Below are positions 29,524 to 38,634 of a stretch of DNA of 64,000 nucleotides, one piece after another. The notes beneath the pieces were generated by a model. That model was given only the letters and a program-made list of their open reading frames with translations. It was not told where the DNA came from and did not search any database. The DNA lies in the NCBI GenBank assembly GCA_964442745.1, contig CAYUAI010000015.1, positions 1 through 64,000 on the forward strand. Reading direction: 5' to 3'. This DNA is from CAYUAI01 sp964442745. GTDB lineage: Bacteria > Pseudomonadota > Gammaproteobacteria > S012-40. A program made the position numbers and the translations under genes. Within the stretch, counting starts at the first letter, position 1. Each line of letters begins with the position of its first letter.

Positions 29524-30381
29524 ATGAACCCTGTAGAATATTTAGCAGATATGAGTGATGACGAAGTCGTTTATTTACCCAACCCAGGGAATGCGGGAGA
29601 TTCGCTTATTTTTTGTGCTACATTGCAGCAGTTTAATAAACTGGGTGTACGGTATGAAATGTATCAAAAGAATATGTCGCTTAAGGGGAGAGTACTGGTC
29701 TATGGTGGGGGAGGAAATTTAGTTTCTTATTATGATTACGCACGAAATATTCTTGGCATGCACCATAGAGAAGTTTCTCGGCTAGTTATTTTGCCTCATA
29801 CAATTGATTCGCATGTGGATTTGCTAAATAGCTTTGGAGATAATGTTGATATTTTCTGCCGTGAATTGATAACTTATGAATATGTTAAAAAACAAGCGAT
29901 ACAAGCGAATGTCTTTATCAGTCATGATATGGCTTTAGGGTTTGATACGATGGAATTTTTTAAGTCTTACTGTACGCATGTGGATTATGCAAAAGCAATG
30001 AAACAGAATCTAAAATTTGCTTTAGTGGCATTATCTGGCGGTTTTCGGGGAGTCAGCAGGTTTATTACAGGTTCGCGCCTGGATGCATATCGTGTTGATA
30101 TTGAGAGTCGACAGGAAAAGGTATTAAAGGGGAATTTAGATTTATCAAATATATTTCATCCGATGGTTTTTGATGAAAAATATAGTGTCGAATCTGTATG
30201 TAGCATGATGAAAGTTATTAATAAGTATAAGGCTATCTATACAGATAGGTTGCATGTGATGATCTTATCTGCACTAATGGATAAAGATGTTTATTTTTTC
30301 TCAGGGGCTTATTATAAAAATGAAGCTGTTTATCAGTATTCCATAGCCAGTCGATTTCCAAACGTTCATTTTGTTAAATAG
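29524..30381 (+). CDS. Polysaccharide pyruvyl transferase family protein
   Basis: The 285-residue protein has LPNPGNAGDSLIF at the start and VLVYGGGGNLVSYYD, which match the pyruvyl transferase superfamily (PF04230). It ends with DRLHVMILSALMDKDVYFF, where the DRLH motif is conserved. It would move pyruvate from phosphoenolpyruvate to a sugar, forming a ketal on the EPS. The gene is preceded by a 285-base divergent gap. Confidence 0.82.
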   Translation: MNPVEYLADMSDDEVVYLPNPGNAGDSLIFCATLQQFNKLGVRYEMYQKNMSLKGRVLVYGGGGNLVSYYDYARNILGMHHREVSRLVILPHTIDSHVDLLNSFGDNVDIFCRELITYEYVKKQAIQANVFISHDMALGFDTMEFFKSYCTHVDYAKAMKQNLKFALVALSGGFRGVSRFITGSRLDAYRVDIESRQEKVLKGNLDLSNIFHPMVFDEKYSVESVCSMMKVINKYKAIYTDRLHVMILSALMDKDVYFFSGAYYKNEAVYQYSIASRFPNVHFVK

Positions 30382-30467
30382 TTGTAGGTAGTTTTAAATG
30401 CATTGTTATTTTTCTAAAATGTTTGCCGTCATTATTCGCTGTTTTCATGTATTCCTTAGACATATTC

Positions 30468-31388
30468 TTATTTGTCCAATAGAAGGTTAATACAGTCAAG
30501 CTCACTGAGCTTTGGTTCCTCTCTTGTGTAGCCATATTTTAAAGGGTGTATAATATAGTTCCCATCTTTTTTTAATTGCATTGGGTGTACTAGCAGTTCT
30601 TCGCCATAGACCGCGAATAGTCCATTTTCGCCAATGCTGTCATCGGCTTCGTAGCCCGCATAATAAACATGTGGGGTCATTAATACATCTTCCCCAACAT
30701 CGGGGATGAAGCATAGCGGAGAGTTTAATAATAAATCATTTTTTTCCATTACCTCGACAACGGCTTTTCTCAACATGTAGCTCCCACCAATGGCAAAGCA
30801 CCCGTTGATATATCCATTTTTTGCGGCAACGACAAATATGTGCTTAAATTGCGTTGTTAGTTGGTATGCTTTTAGTGGCCCAAAGCCTTCTTGCAGGTAT
30901 TTTGCCCATAACTTAAGCAGGCCTAATGGCTTAAAACGATTTTCAAAATAATTTTTCCAGCCTTTGTTTTTGAGTGGAAGGCCTACTATATTTGTGAACA
31001 CTTGGCCAACTTGCCCTGCCCGAGGATTGTTGCGAAAAAATTGCTGGGCGGTTTCTATGTATTCTTCACGTACGATCACGGCATCGGCATCGATTTTTAC
31101 AAAAATACATTCATCATCTAGATCGTTGCGCATTAAAGCGTGACGCATACCATTATTTTGCATTCTCCATATGAGTCCCCAATGGCGATTAGTTGGTTTA
31201 TCGATAAATATAACGATTAAATCTTCGGATTCATCAAATAGATCTTCAAAATCTGGCTTCATTCCATCCACGAGTACATAAATAATATAGTTGTTGCAAA
31301 ATTTTCGTATGCTCTCTATCGTCCAAAGTACGCGTTGCTTGTCCGAAGCGCATACGGGTATAAAAAAGCAGGCTTGTATTTTGTTCAT
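30468..31388 (-). CDS. Glycosyltransferase, GT-A-like
   Basis: The 306-residue protein has ACFFIPVCASDKQRVLWTIE at the start and the DxD-type FVKIDADAVIVREEY near residue 103. It later has a PLCFIPDVGEDVLMTP segment with an acidic base candidate. This is a GT-A fold, probably family 2 or related. It is leftward, converging on the pyruvyl transferase and downstream of the flippase gene. Confidence 0.65.
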   Translation of the reverse strand: MNKIQACFFIPVCASDKQRVLWTIESIRKFCNNYIIYVLVDGMKPDFEDLFDESEDLIVIFIDKPTNRHWGLIWRMQNNGMRHALMRNDLDDECIFVKIDADAVIVREEYIETAQQFFRNNPRAGQVGQVFTNIVGLPLKNKGWKNYFENRFKPLGLLKLWAKYLQEGFGPLKAYQLTTQFKHIFVVAAKNGYINGCFAIGGSYMLRKAVVEVMEKNDLLLNSPLCFIPDVGEDVLMTPHVYYAGYEADDSIGENGLFAVYGEELLVHPMQLKKDGNYIIHPLKYGYTREEPKLSELDCINLLLDK

Positions 31389-31428
31389 ATGTTACCTTGT
31401 ACGGTTGGTCGTAATATGAAATTTTGTT

Positions 31429-32934
31429 TCAATTTATATTTTTTATTCGTTTATAATGTTTGGATAGTTGCTCTTTAAGTATGGTTAAAATCTGTTGTTC
31501 ACTACCGTTGGGATATTTAGCCATTTTCCAAAGAATGAGCATCGATATGACATACATAAAAGCGCCGAGTAATACATTGAGTATTAATGATATAAAAGAA
31601 TATTGATGTTGATCATTTATAATTTGGGTATTAATAACGATTGTAAGAGTGATGAACATGATTGTCGCCGCCAGTGCGGGTCGCAGAAACTTTGAGATTA
31701 GTTCTCCTGTTTTTATCTTGAGTTCTTTTTGAATAGGATAAAAATTAATTGGTAGCATTAATATGGATGATATAATGAGTCCAACTATTGCACCAGCGAG
31801 TTGGTACTCATATAACATGAAGATAAAAATCGGTGTAGTGACGATGAATTTTATTAAAAAAATTCGAGTCATGATTTGTGGTTTTCCGATGGCAAGATAA
31901 ATCATCTGGATGGCCGAGATGGATCCAACTAGCCCTGATATGGCAAGTAATTGCATGATGACAATGGTTTCAATCCATTTGTCTCCGAGTAAAATAGGTA
32001 CCATGATCGGTGCAATGGCAGAAAAACCAAGTGAGGCTGGAAATGTTAATATAGCGATCATGCCAAGCGTATTTAGGAAGCTATCTTTTAATGCGATATA
32101 ATCTTGGTTGAGTTTGGAGTATCCAGGAAATGCGGCGCGGTTTATTGGCAATACAATTTCTGTCGATGTCAGCTTCGTGATATCGGTGGATAAAGAAAAA
32201 AATCCAAGTGCCGTTGTGCCAGAAAATTTACCTATAATAGCTTCTGGCATCCGATAGTTTAAAAAATTGAGTGTATTATTTAATAATAACCAGCCAGAAA
32301 AGCTAAATAACTCTTTGGCTTTTTTAAGGCAGAATGAGGGGCGATACTTATGTATAGCAAAACTGAGTATGACTACGCCAATATAGGTTGCTATTGTTCC
32401 GCCGATTAACGCCCAATAGTTTTTATAATATAGTGCCAGACTGATTCCTATGATAAAGCCAATGAGTTTTTTTCCAAGTAAATAAACAAATTCTTTATGA
32501 AAAGTTAATTCTTTTCTGAAGGCGACAGTGCCAATATTTTCAAAGCCGGAAATGAATATACCAAAAGATAAGACAAGAAAAATATCGTACAATCGTGTGT
32601 CGTCATAAAAATTAGTGGCGAGGGGGGCTAAAGCGATTAGCAGAAGGGCGACGAATGTTGTTGTAATAATGTTAAATGTCCATGCAGTATCGTAGTGTTC
32701 TCTAGTGGCTTTTTGATTTTGTATCAGCACCATGTCAAAATTGAATGCGCGTAGTAGCTCTAGAAAACTAGCAACGATGAGTGCAATAGCGACGAGGCCA
32801 AAATCTTCTGGACTTAAAAGTCGCGCCAGTATGATTGTCGAAATGATGCTTATTGATTTTTCAATGAGCTTAAACAAAACCATCCATATCGAGCCTTTAG
32901 CAATTTGCTTGTTGACATTTTTAATTGTAGCCAT
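31429..32934 (-). CDS. Lipopolysaccharide/EPS flippase (Wzx/MOP family)
   Basis: The 501-residue integral membrane protein has 12-14 hydrophobic helices and the WzxC-like N-terminal region GSIWMVLFKLIEKSISIIST followed by ARLLSPEDFGLVAIA. It also has FRKELTFHKEF and the motif FFSLSTDITKL, which are typical of polysaccharide flippases of the MOP superfamily. It would move the lipid-linked repeat unit across the inner membrane. The XrtA core has no other flippase here, so this gene may serve the whole locus. Confidence 0.88.
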   Translation of the reverse strand: MATIKNVNKQIAKGSIWMVLFKLIEKSISIISTIILARLLSPEDFGLVAIALIVASFLELLRAFNFDMVLIQNQKATREHYDTAWTFNIITTTFVALLLIALAPLATNFYDDTRLYDIFLVLSFGIFISGFENIGTVAFRKELTFHKEFVYLLGKKLIGFIIGISLALYYKNYWALIGGTIATYIGVVILSFAIHKYRPSFCLKKAKELFSFSGWLLLNNTLNFLNYRMPEAIIGKFSGTTALGFFSLSTDITKLTSTEIVLPINRAAFPGYSKLNQDYIALKDSFLNTLGMIAILTFPASLGFSAIAPIMVPILLGDKWIETIVIMQLLAISGLVGSISAIQMIYLAIGKPQIMTRIFLIKFIVTTPIFIFMLYEYQLAGAIVGLIISSILMLPINFYPIQKELKIKTGELISKFLRPALAATIMFITLTIVINTQIINDQHQYSFISLILNVLLGAFMYVISMLILWKMAKYPNGSEQQILTILKEQLSKHYKRIKNIN

Positions 32935-32996
32935 GCTTTTTAATTTATTGTTTACTGTGTGTGGATGATGTCTTATGGATTTTAGCTAAGTTAGTA

Positions 32997-34823
32997 TTAT
33001 AGCCGGCGAGATGTAGACCACACTTGTAGTACGGCTAATATCCATACCATATTTCCATAATAAGAGGATGCTTTTTGAGTGCGGTGAATATGAATGATTT
33101 CATCAATGAACTTTTTATTGATAATGTTTCGGTGCTTTAAGCTGCTTAAATTGTCGTAAATTTGTTCTTGTAGCTTTGGTGATTTTTTTAGCCATTCGCC
33201 AAAGGGTAGTCCAAAGCCTTGTTTTGGCTTGTTGATAATTTCAAGAGGCAAAAATCCTTTGAATGTTTTTTTATAGAAAGAGCGTAATTGTCGTCTTTCC
33301 ATCTTGAGTGCAGAAGGTAGGCGCGTAGAAAATTCTACGAGCTGAGTATCTAACATAGGGTATCGTACTTTGATGCCTGCCAGTTTGCATGCTTGACTCA
33401 CTTTGATTAGATCATTATCTGCTAAAGTAAACTTCCAGTCCATATATAACATACGATTGAGCATAGAGGCTTCGTCAGGCCTGTTGTACACTTTTCGCTT
33501 TTGTTCGAGTGATAAATTTTGGTTTATACTTGCTAGAAAATCATGAGTAAAAATAGTGGAAGCATTGAAGTGATTAATGAAGTTATACCGTTCCATTCGA
33601 TCTGGCATTGATATGTTGGCCTGCTCGATATAGCTTTTTAGTTTAGAAAATGGAAATATTTTTGTGTAAGGTAGCGAGTTTAGAAAAATAGGCTCTAATA
33701 GGTTTTTCCTCGCTATGTTAGGCATTTTTTCATAATACTCAAAAATCATTTGTTTTGCATATCGCTCGTTACCCGCGAAAATTTCATCACCCCCATCACC
33801 GGCCAGTATGGTTGTTTTCCCTTCGGATTTTGCAAAGTTTGCACAAAGATATGAGGGGATCGCCGAGGAATTACCAAAAGGCTCATCGTACGAGGTAATA
33901 ACATCAGAAAAGACGTTAGCTACATCATTGGGTGTTACGTATAAGCTTCTGAATTTTGTATTAAAATGTTTGGCCGCAATTTTTGCGTATTCAGTTTCAT
34001 CATAGCCCGCTTCTGCAAAGCCCATGGTGTATGTTGATACTTGTTTAGTGCTTGTTTTGGCTAGATATCCCGATACGGTGGAACTGTCAAGACCTCCACT
34101 GAGAAAAGCCGCCGTCGTTTCTGAAGTGTTGAGTTTTTTCACCGCTTCATTTAGAAGCGATCTTGTTTCTTCTTCTAAATTATTTATACTTTTTGTCATC
34201 GCCTCAGAAAAGTGAGGTAGCCAGTAGATTTCACTGGTGAGGTTTTTTTCTGTCACGGTAATTGCTTGGCTTGGTTCTAATTTATAAATCTCATTGTAGA
34301 TAGTAAATGGACTGGGGATAATATGAGAATAGATGTATTCAAAAATCGCTTGATTCGATATCGTAAAGGACGCGGGGTGCAAGGCTAAAATAGCTTCAAT
34401 AGACGAACTGACAACAAATGTATTATTCACCTTGCAATAGTATAAATTTTCGATGCCAAATCGGTCTATTGCGACCGTGATTGTCGCCGTCGATTTATTA
34501 ATGAGTAAAAAAGAAAAATTGTTTGAAAATAGAGAGATGTCAATTTTACCCGAGTTGGTAAAATCGTTTATTACCGTCTGAGCGGCAGTCAGGCCTTGAC
34601 TGTTTTTATAGTTGATATCGTTGTTAGCAGAGAAGAACAGAGTTTTGTCATTCTCTTGAAGCAGTGGTCTGTTGTTGCGATAACAAAACATGAGTCCGTC
34701 TGATTCATTATAAAACAATTGTTCAAATTTACCGCTGTTTGTGGTGCTTGCAAGGGCGTGTTTGACGCGGTCAATATTTAGATTGTTCTTATTTAAATTC
34801 TGCCAAAAAATAAAGTTGTTCAT
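32997..34823 (-). CDS. Asparagine-synthase-like protein without the N-terminal cysteine
   Basis: The 608-residue protein has a class II glutaminase-like N-terminal region (VAIDRFGIENLYYCK) and a full synthase domain with the pyrophosphatase loop FLSGGLDSST near residue 240. DGGDEIFAGNERY follows. It starts MNNFIFWQ and not MCG, so the glutaminase nucleophile Cys2 is missing. No upstream start would restore it. It may use free ammonia or an amine substrate, as in beta-lactam synthetase-like relatives, and may modify a sugar acid in the glycan cassette. It lies upstream of the flippase on the same strand. Confidence 0.8.
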   Translation of the reverse strand: MNNFIFWQNLNKNNLNIDRVKHALASTTNSGKFEQLFYNESDGLMFCYRNNRPLLQENDKTLFFSANNDINYKNSQGLTAAQTVINDFTNSGKIDISLFSNNFSFLLINKSTATITVAIDRFGIENLYYCKVNNTFVVSSSIEAILALHPASFTISNQAIFEYIYSHIIPSPFTIYNEIYKLEPSQAITVTEKNLTSEIYWLPHFSEAMTKSINNLEEETRSLLNEAVKKLNTSETTAAFLSGGLDSSTVSGYLAKTSTKQVSTYTMGFAEAGYDETEYAKIAAKHFNTKFRSLYVTPNDVANVFSDVITSYDEPFGNSSAIPSYLCANFAKSEGKTTILAGDGGDEIFAGNERYAKQMIFEYYEKMPNIARKNLLEPIFLNSLPYTKIFPFSKLKSYIEQANISMPDRMERYNFINHFNASTIFTHDFLASINQNLSLEQKRKVYNRPDEASMLNRMLYMDWKFTLADNDLIKVSQACKLAGIKVRYPMLDTQLVEFSTRLPSALKMERRQLRSFYKKTFKGFLPLEIINKPKQGFGLPFGEWLKKSPKLQEQIYDNLSSLKHRNIINKKFIDEIIHIHRTQKASSYYGNMVWILAVLQVWSTSRRL

Positions 34824-35402
34824 AATTCTGCTATCTAGTCTTATATGTCATTGATCATTGCCACATTAAGATGTGGTTGACTTTTTTTGTATATTCAGAG
34901 ATTTCGGTGCTTGTTCGTTTTGTCTTGAATTTATATTCAGTTGGTATTGGCTTAATTTTCTGATTTTAACATAGCTTCATTTGAAAGCGTTGTGAAATTA
35001 GTGTATCACTCACTCAGTTGAGGTTCTTCGTTGCTCATCTTTGGCATTGTGTTTTTTTTGATCAAAAACAATCCGATTAGGTGTGCACTTTGCACTCGAT
35101 TAGGCGTACTTCCCTAAATGATCAATTTGCGTGGTTTATATAGTGATCGCGGCATGGCTGATAGCATATTAACCCTTTTTTGATGAATTCTATCGTTGAA
35201 TTTGCGATGACTCGCTGTCGTTTTTTATGTTTCAAATTGGTCGTAACTCCAAACGAGGTGGTTTGACTAAATGGGTTAATTATTGTTGCTATTGGCGTTG
35301 TTTATTTCTGTTTTTTTATTATATCTCTAATAATTATGTTAATATTTATTCATTCTGATGTTTGTTGCCCGGTGTGGATTGCTAGGAAAAAGGAGGTATG
35401 GA
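34824..35402. other. Intergenic region with direct repeats
   Basis: This is a divergent gap of ~580 bases between the amidotransferase-like and TPR genes. Two near-identical 11-mers, CGATTAGGTGT (35074-35084) and CGATTAGGCGT (35097-35107), are 23 bases apart, about two helical turns. A perfect palindrome (GTGCA/TGCAC, 35083-35095) overlaps the first. They look like a regulator site upstream of the TPR gene. Nothing else is seen. Confidence 0.4.
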
Positions 35403-36149
35403 TTGGTATTTACTAAAAAAGCAAAAAAGGCGCGGTTATTTATAATCGGTTTTTTTATGTGTTATGTCGTAATTTGTGATGTGGCTGCCTTTAACTTTAC
35501 ACCGACAGAGGTGGAGTTTGTACGTTGGCCGCATTACTGTCAGGCCATGTATGCACACTTGGATGTTGCTAAGCGAAATGGGTTTTGGAAAAGAGTGCCA
35601 AAAAGCGAAGCCGACACGTGGTTTAAAATTGGCGATCGAAACGGGGGTGCTTGGCATTATTGTGCAGGTATAACCCATCTTGATCGTGCCATGGCTGCTG
35701 CTTCCTCAGCAAAGAGGGAGAGACTGTACCGAGGAGCCATCGCCGATGTGATGTTTTCCTACGATAGGACCGAGGTTTCTTCACCTTGGTGGGCCATGTA
35801 TTCTGTGGCAATTGCCCGAGCCTATCGAGGGTTGAAAGAATATGATACTGCCATCAGGTTTCTAGAGGAGGTGATAAAGCATCATCCTCAACGTATTAAT
35901 GCATATACTCTGTTGGGCTTAATTTATAAGGATAAGAAAGATATTGTTGCAGCAAAAAAAATATTCCTACAAGGAAATGAGATTGCAGATGAGAAGTCTT
36001 CGGAGATATTGTATATGCTCGGTTTGTTATCGATTGATATAGGAGAGGTCGATGAGGCAAAGAAATATGCTGATCAGGCCGCTAAACTTGGCTATCCGTT
36101 GACGGGGCTGGATAGAAAAATTAAGAAATTTGAGGCTTCGAAGAAATAG
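35403..36149 (+). CDS. TPR-repeat protein with N-terminal membrane anchor
   Basis: The ~248-residue protein has a basic start, a hydrophobic helix (RLFIIGFFMCYVVICDVAAF) and then a soluble part with TPR-like repeats. These include AIARAYRGLKEYDTAIRFLE, AYTLLGLIYKDKKDIVAAKK and YMLGLLSIDIGEVDEAKKYA. It is probably anchored at the inner membrane facing the periplasm. I chose TTG 35403 because AAGGAGG ends 6 bases upstream; the frame is open to ATG 35358, which has no such site. It may act as an assembly factor for the EPS or PEP-CTERM system. Confidence 0.65.
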   Translation: MVFTKKAKKARLFIIGFFMCYVVICDVAAFNFTPTEVEFVRWPHYCQAMYAHLDVAKRNGFWKRVPKSEADTWFKIGDRNGGAWHYCAGITHLDRAMAAASSAKRERLYRGAIADVMFSYDRTEVSSPWWAMYSVAIARAYRGLKEYDTAIRFLEEVIKHHPQRINAYTLLGLIYKDKKDIVAAKKIFLQGNEIADEKSSEILYMLGLLSIDIGEVDEAKKYADQAAKLGYPLTGLDRKIKKFEASKK

Positions 36150-36767
36150 GTATTGAGGTAAGAAATCAGGTGTGTGTCATTGCTTAAACTCATTTCTCAT
36201 AGGCCATGGATTCTTTGAAAGAATAAATAATATTGTGGTACTCGCCGTTGGCGTTCGTTTCTTGGATTTGGTGTTTCCGATTACGGGGAGTAGAAGTAGG
36301 GCTATCGTTCTGCAAAAATTAATTAAAACAACTGGTTAAAGATTCCATCTATTTTGACAGTTAAGGTCATGCCATATTTATGGCATGAAATCGTCCCCTA
36401 AAACGGTTGTTTTTGTCCCTTGTTATATCATTATATCTATAGAGCGATTGCTCTGTAGATAAAGAACGATTGAATGGATGAAAGGGCAATTACCGAGGAG
36501 TATATAATTAGGTCAGACAATTAAATACACTTTATGTGCCTGCCGGTAGGTCATCTTGGCGTGTTCTTCAATTTTCAGCTATGCTTGCATTTTTTCTATC
36601 AGAGCTCATCAATCTGGCCTTCGATATTTCCTAAATATGTATTTTTGATTGAGAGATATTCAAAGTTATGAGGTAGCGGTGGATAATAGCTGTTGTATTT
36701 CTGTGGAAGTATAGGGCGAAATAGGTAGTTGCTAGGCGACTGGTGGAAGTCGATAATATAGCGTGCC
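36150..36767. other. 618-bp intergenic region with two hairpins
   Basis: Two strong hairpins are seen: perfect 8-bp arms (CATGCCAT/ATGGCATG) at 36368-36387, and 11-bp arms with one G-T pair at 36435-36460. Neither has a following T-tract, so simple terminators are unlikely. They could be leader RNA structures for the GNAT-ACP-hydrolase operon. No gene is seen. Confidence 0.45.
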
Positions 36768-37526
36768 TTGTTTCTGTTGCGGTTTGTTTTTAATCATCAC
36801 GTGGGTAGGGTGACTTTAGATATGTTTGCTAAGTTTATGGGCTTAAAGGCTGAATTAGGTGCTTTAAATGCATGTTATTATATGCTTGGTAAAATATTAG
36901 GAAAAATTAGCTCGGGTAATATGAGTGTGATCAAATATTATCTCACATTACAGCCGATTTCTAATGAACCACTTATCTCTGCCGCGCGGGGTAAGAATTT
37001 AACGATTCGACAAATTTATGCTGATGACCCTGAGACCGAGTTATTTCCACGCTCAAGTGACGTGATTCAATGGCGTTACAGTGAAGGTTCTATTTGTTTC
37101 TGTGTGTTTAAAGATGAAACTTTTGCTGGATATATTTGGCTTGCGACTGAGATTTATAGAGAAGACGAGGTGTTGTGTGATTATCATCCGTTACCCAAAG
37201 GGCTTGCTTGCTGGGATTACGATGTCTATATTGTGCCTAAATTTAGATTTAGTCTGGCTTTTGCCAAATTGTGGGAGCATGCAAATCGGTATATGAGTCG
37301 TCAGGGGGTAGTCGGGACCGTGAGCCGGATTTCTGCATTTAATGTTTCTTCGCTGAGAAGTCATAAGCGGCTCGGTGCGCGTATTCTCGCATCGCAGCTA
37401 TTTTTACTGATTGGATCGGTGCAAATCATGTTTTCGTCAATATCCCCGTATATCCATATATCGACAAGTCAGCGGAAAAGAGCGCAGGTTTTTATAAATA
37501 TACGTGAAAATGACATTAACTATTGA
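36768..37526 (+). CDS. GNAT-like acyltransferase of the XrtA small-molecule module
   Basis: The protein of up to 252 residues resembles the GNAT-type acyltransferase that sits beside acyl carrier protein and exosortase-associated hydrolases in other bacteria. The region with CWDYDVYIVPKFRFSLAFAK followed by SRISAFNVSSLRSHKRLGAR is the acetyl-CoA-binding type fold. The frame opens at TTG 36768; GTG 36810 and ATG 36822 are later starts and none has a strong site. It lies 18 bases upstream of the acyl carrier protein gene, which may deliver its acyl donor. Confidence 0.65.
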   Translation: MFLLRFVFNHHVGRVTLDMFAKFMGLKAELGALNACYYMLGKILGKISSGNMSVIKYYLTLQPISNEPLISAARGKNLTIRQIYADDPETELFPRSSDVIQWRYSEGSICFCVFKDETFAGYIWLATEIYREDEVLCDYHPLPKGLACWDYDVYIVPKFRFSLAFAKLWEHANRYMSRQGVVGTVSRISAFNVSSLRSHKRLGARILASQLFLLIGSVQIMFSSISPYIHISTSQRKRAQVFINIRENDINY

Positions 37527-37544
37527 GTTTTGTAGGAGTCTTGT

Positions 37545-37796
37545 GTGATCAGTGATGAAATAATCCAGATATTAGTGGCGACTTTGCAGTTAAAAGGTAC
37601 CAATGATATGAGTGAGTCAACCGTTCTTTTAGGCAGTATTCCAGAGTTTGACTCAATGGCCGTTGTGTCTGTCATTACCGCTTTGGAAGACAATTATGGC
37701 TTTGTCGTTGATGATGATGAAATTGAAGCAGAAACCTTTGAGACGATTGGTAGTTTGGTGTCTTTCGTAGAGAATAAGCTGGAAGCACGTGAATAA
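37545..37796 (+). CDS. Acyl carrier protein, XrtA-associated
   Basis: The 83-residue acidic protein has the phosphopantetheine site serine in PEFDSMAVVSVI near residue 38 and four predicted helices, as in acyl carrier proteins. GTG 37545 is preceded by AGGAG at 6 bases. It overlaps the hydrolase 2 gene by 8 bases. It would carry an acyl or aminoacyl group for the ligase and acyltransferase of this module. Confidence 0.88.
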   Translation: MISDEIIQILVATLQLKGTNDMSESTVLLGSIPEFDSMAVVSVITALEDNYGFVVDDDEIEAETFETIGSLVSFVENKLEARE

Positions 37797-38634
37797 TCGG
37801 CAATATCAGCTTCATCCATTTTATCTAGATGGTTTGCAAGGCCGATTTTTCTGTCTGGCTTTTTTGCCTATTCCAGATCGATGTAATGGGAGGGCTGTGC
37901 TTGTTGTTCCTCCGTTTGCTGAAGAGATGAATAAATCTCGACGTATGTTGTCACAGCAAGCTCGACGATTAGCTGAGGCCGGCTTTACTGTATTACTGCC
38001 AGATTTGTATGGAACAGGCGATAGTGAAGGCGATTTTTCAGAGGCGACTTGGGTCGAATGGATTGAGGATTTAAAATGCTGTATCGATTGGTTTTCTGAA
38101 AAAAACATCATGAATGTTTCACTACTTTCAATGCGTTCTGGGGCGCTTTTAGTGGCGCAATTGCCTGAAGAAATATTGGCGCGTATTGATTGTTTTACTC
38201 TGTGGCAACCTGTTATCAATGGCGATGTTTTTTTATCTCAGTTTCTTCGTCTTAAACTTGCCGCTGACATGTCGAAGGCTTCAGCGAATAAACTGACGGT
38301 TAAAGAGATTAAAGCGTCTCTAGTGAAGGGGCAGTCAGTGGAGGTGGCAGGTTATATGTTGTCACCTAAGCTAGCGAGTGGATTGGGGGAGGCGAAATTT
38401 ATTAGTTGCTTGGATTGTCTTCGTGCACGAGTTTTCTGGTTTGAGATTGTCTCTGATGAAAATCGTTCGATACCGATACAAAATCAAAAAATGATTGATT
38501 TAATGAAAGAGAAAGGTCTTGATGTTTCCGTTGAAAAAGTCACTGGTCCTCCGTTTTGGATGGCGACAGAAATAGTTGATGTTCCCTCATTGCTTGATTC
38601 AACGGTAGATATCTTAGTGAGTGCAACTCAATGA
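37789..38634 (+). CDS. Hydrolase 2, exosortase A-associated (alpha/beta hydrolase)
   Basis: The 281-residue protein has VLVVPPFAEEMNKSRRM and LLPDLYGTGDSEGDF, the marks of the second exosortase-linked hydrolase family (TIGR03101-like). The nucleophile position reads LSMRSGALL and thus shows the serine elbow in altered form. It probably acts as a thioesterase or esterase on an ACP-bound product. It overlaps the ACP gene upstream and the hydrolase 1 gene downstream. Confidence 0.9.
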   Translation: MNNRQYQLHPFYLDGLQGRFFCLAFLPIPDRCNGRAVLVVPPFAEEMNKSRRMLSQQARRLAEAGFTVLLPDLYGTGDSEGDFSEATWVEWIEDLKCCIDWFSEKNIMNVSLLSMRSGALLVAQLPEEILARIDCFTLWQPVINGDVFLSQFLRLKLAADMSKASANKLTVKEIKASLVKGQSVEVAGYMLSPKLASGLGEAKFISCLDCLRARVFWFEIVSDENRSIPIQNQKMIDLMKEKGLDVSVEKVTGPPFWMATEIVDVPSLLDSTVDILVSATQ

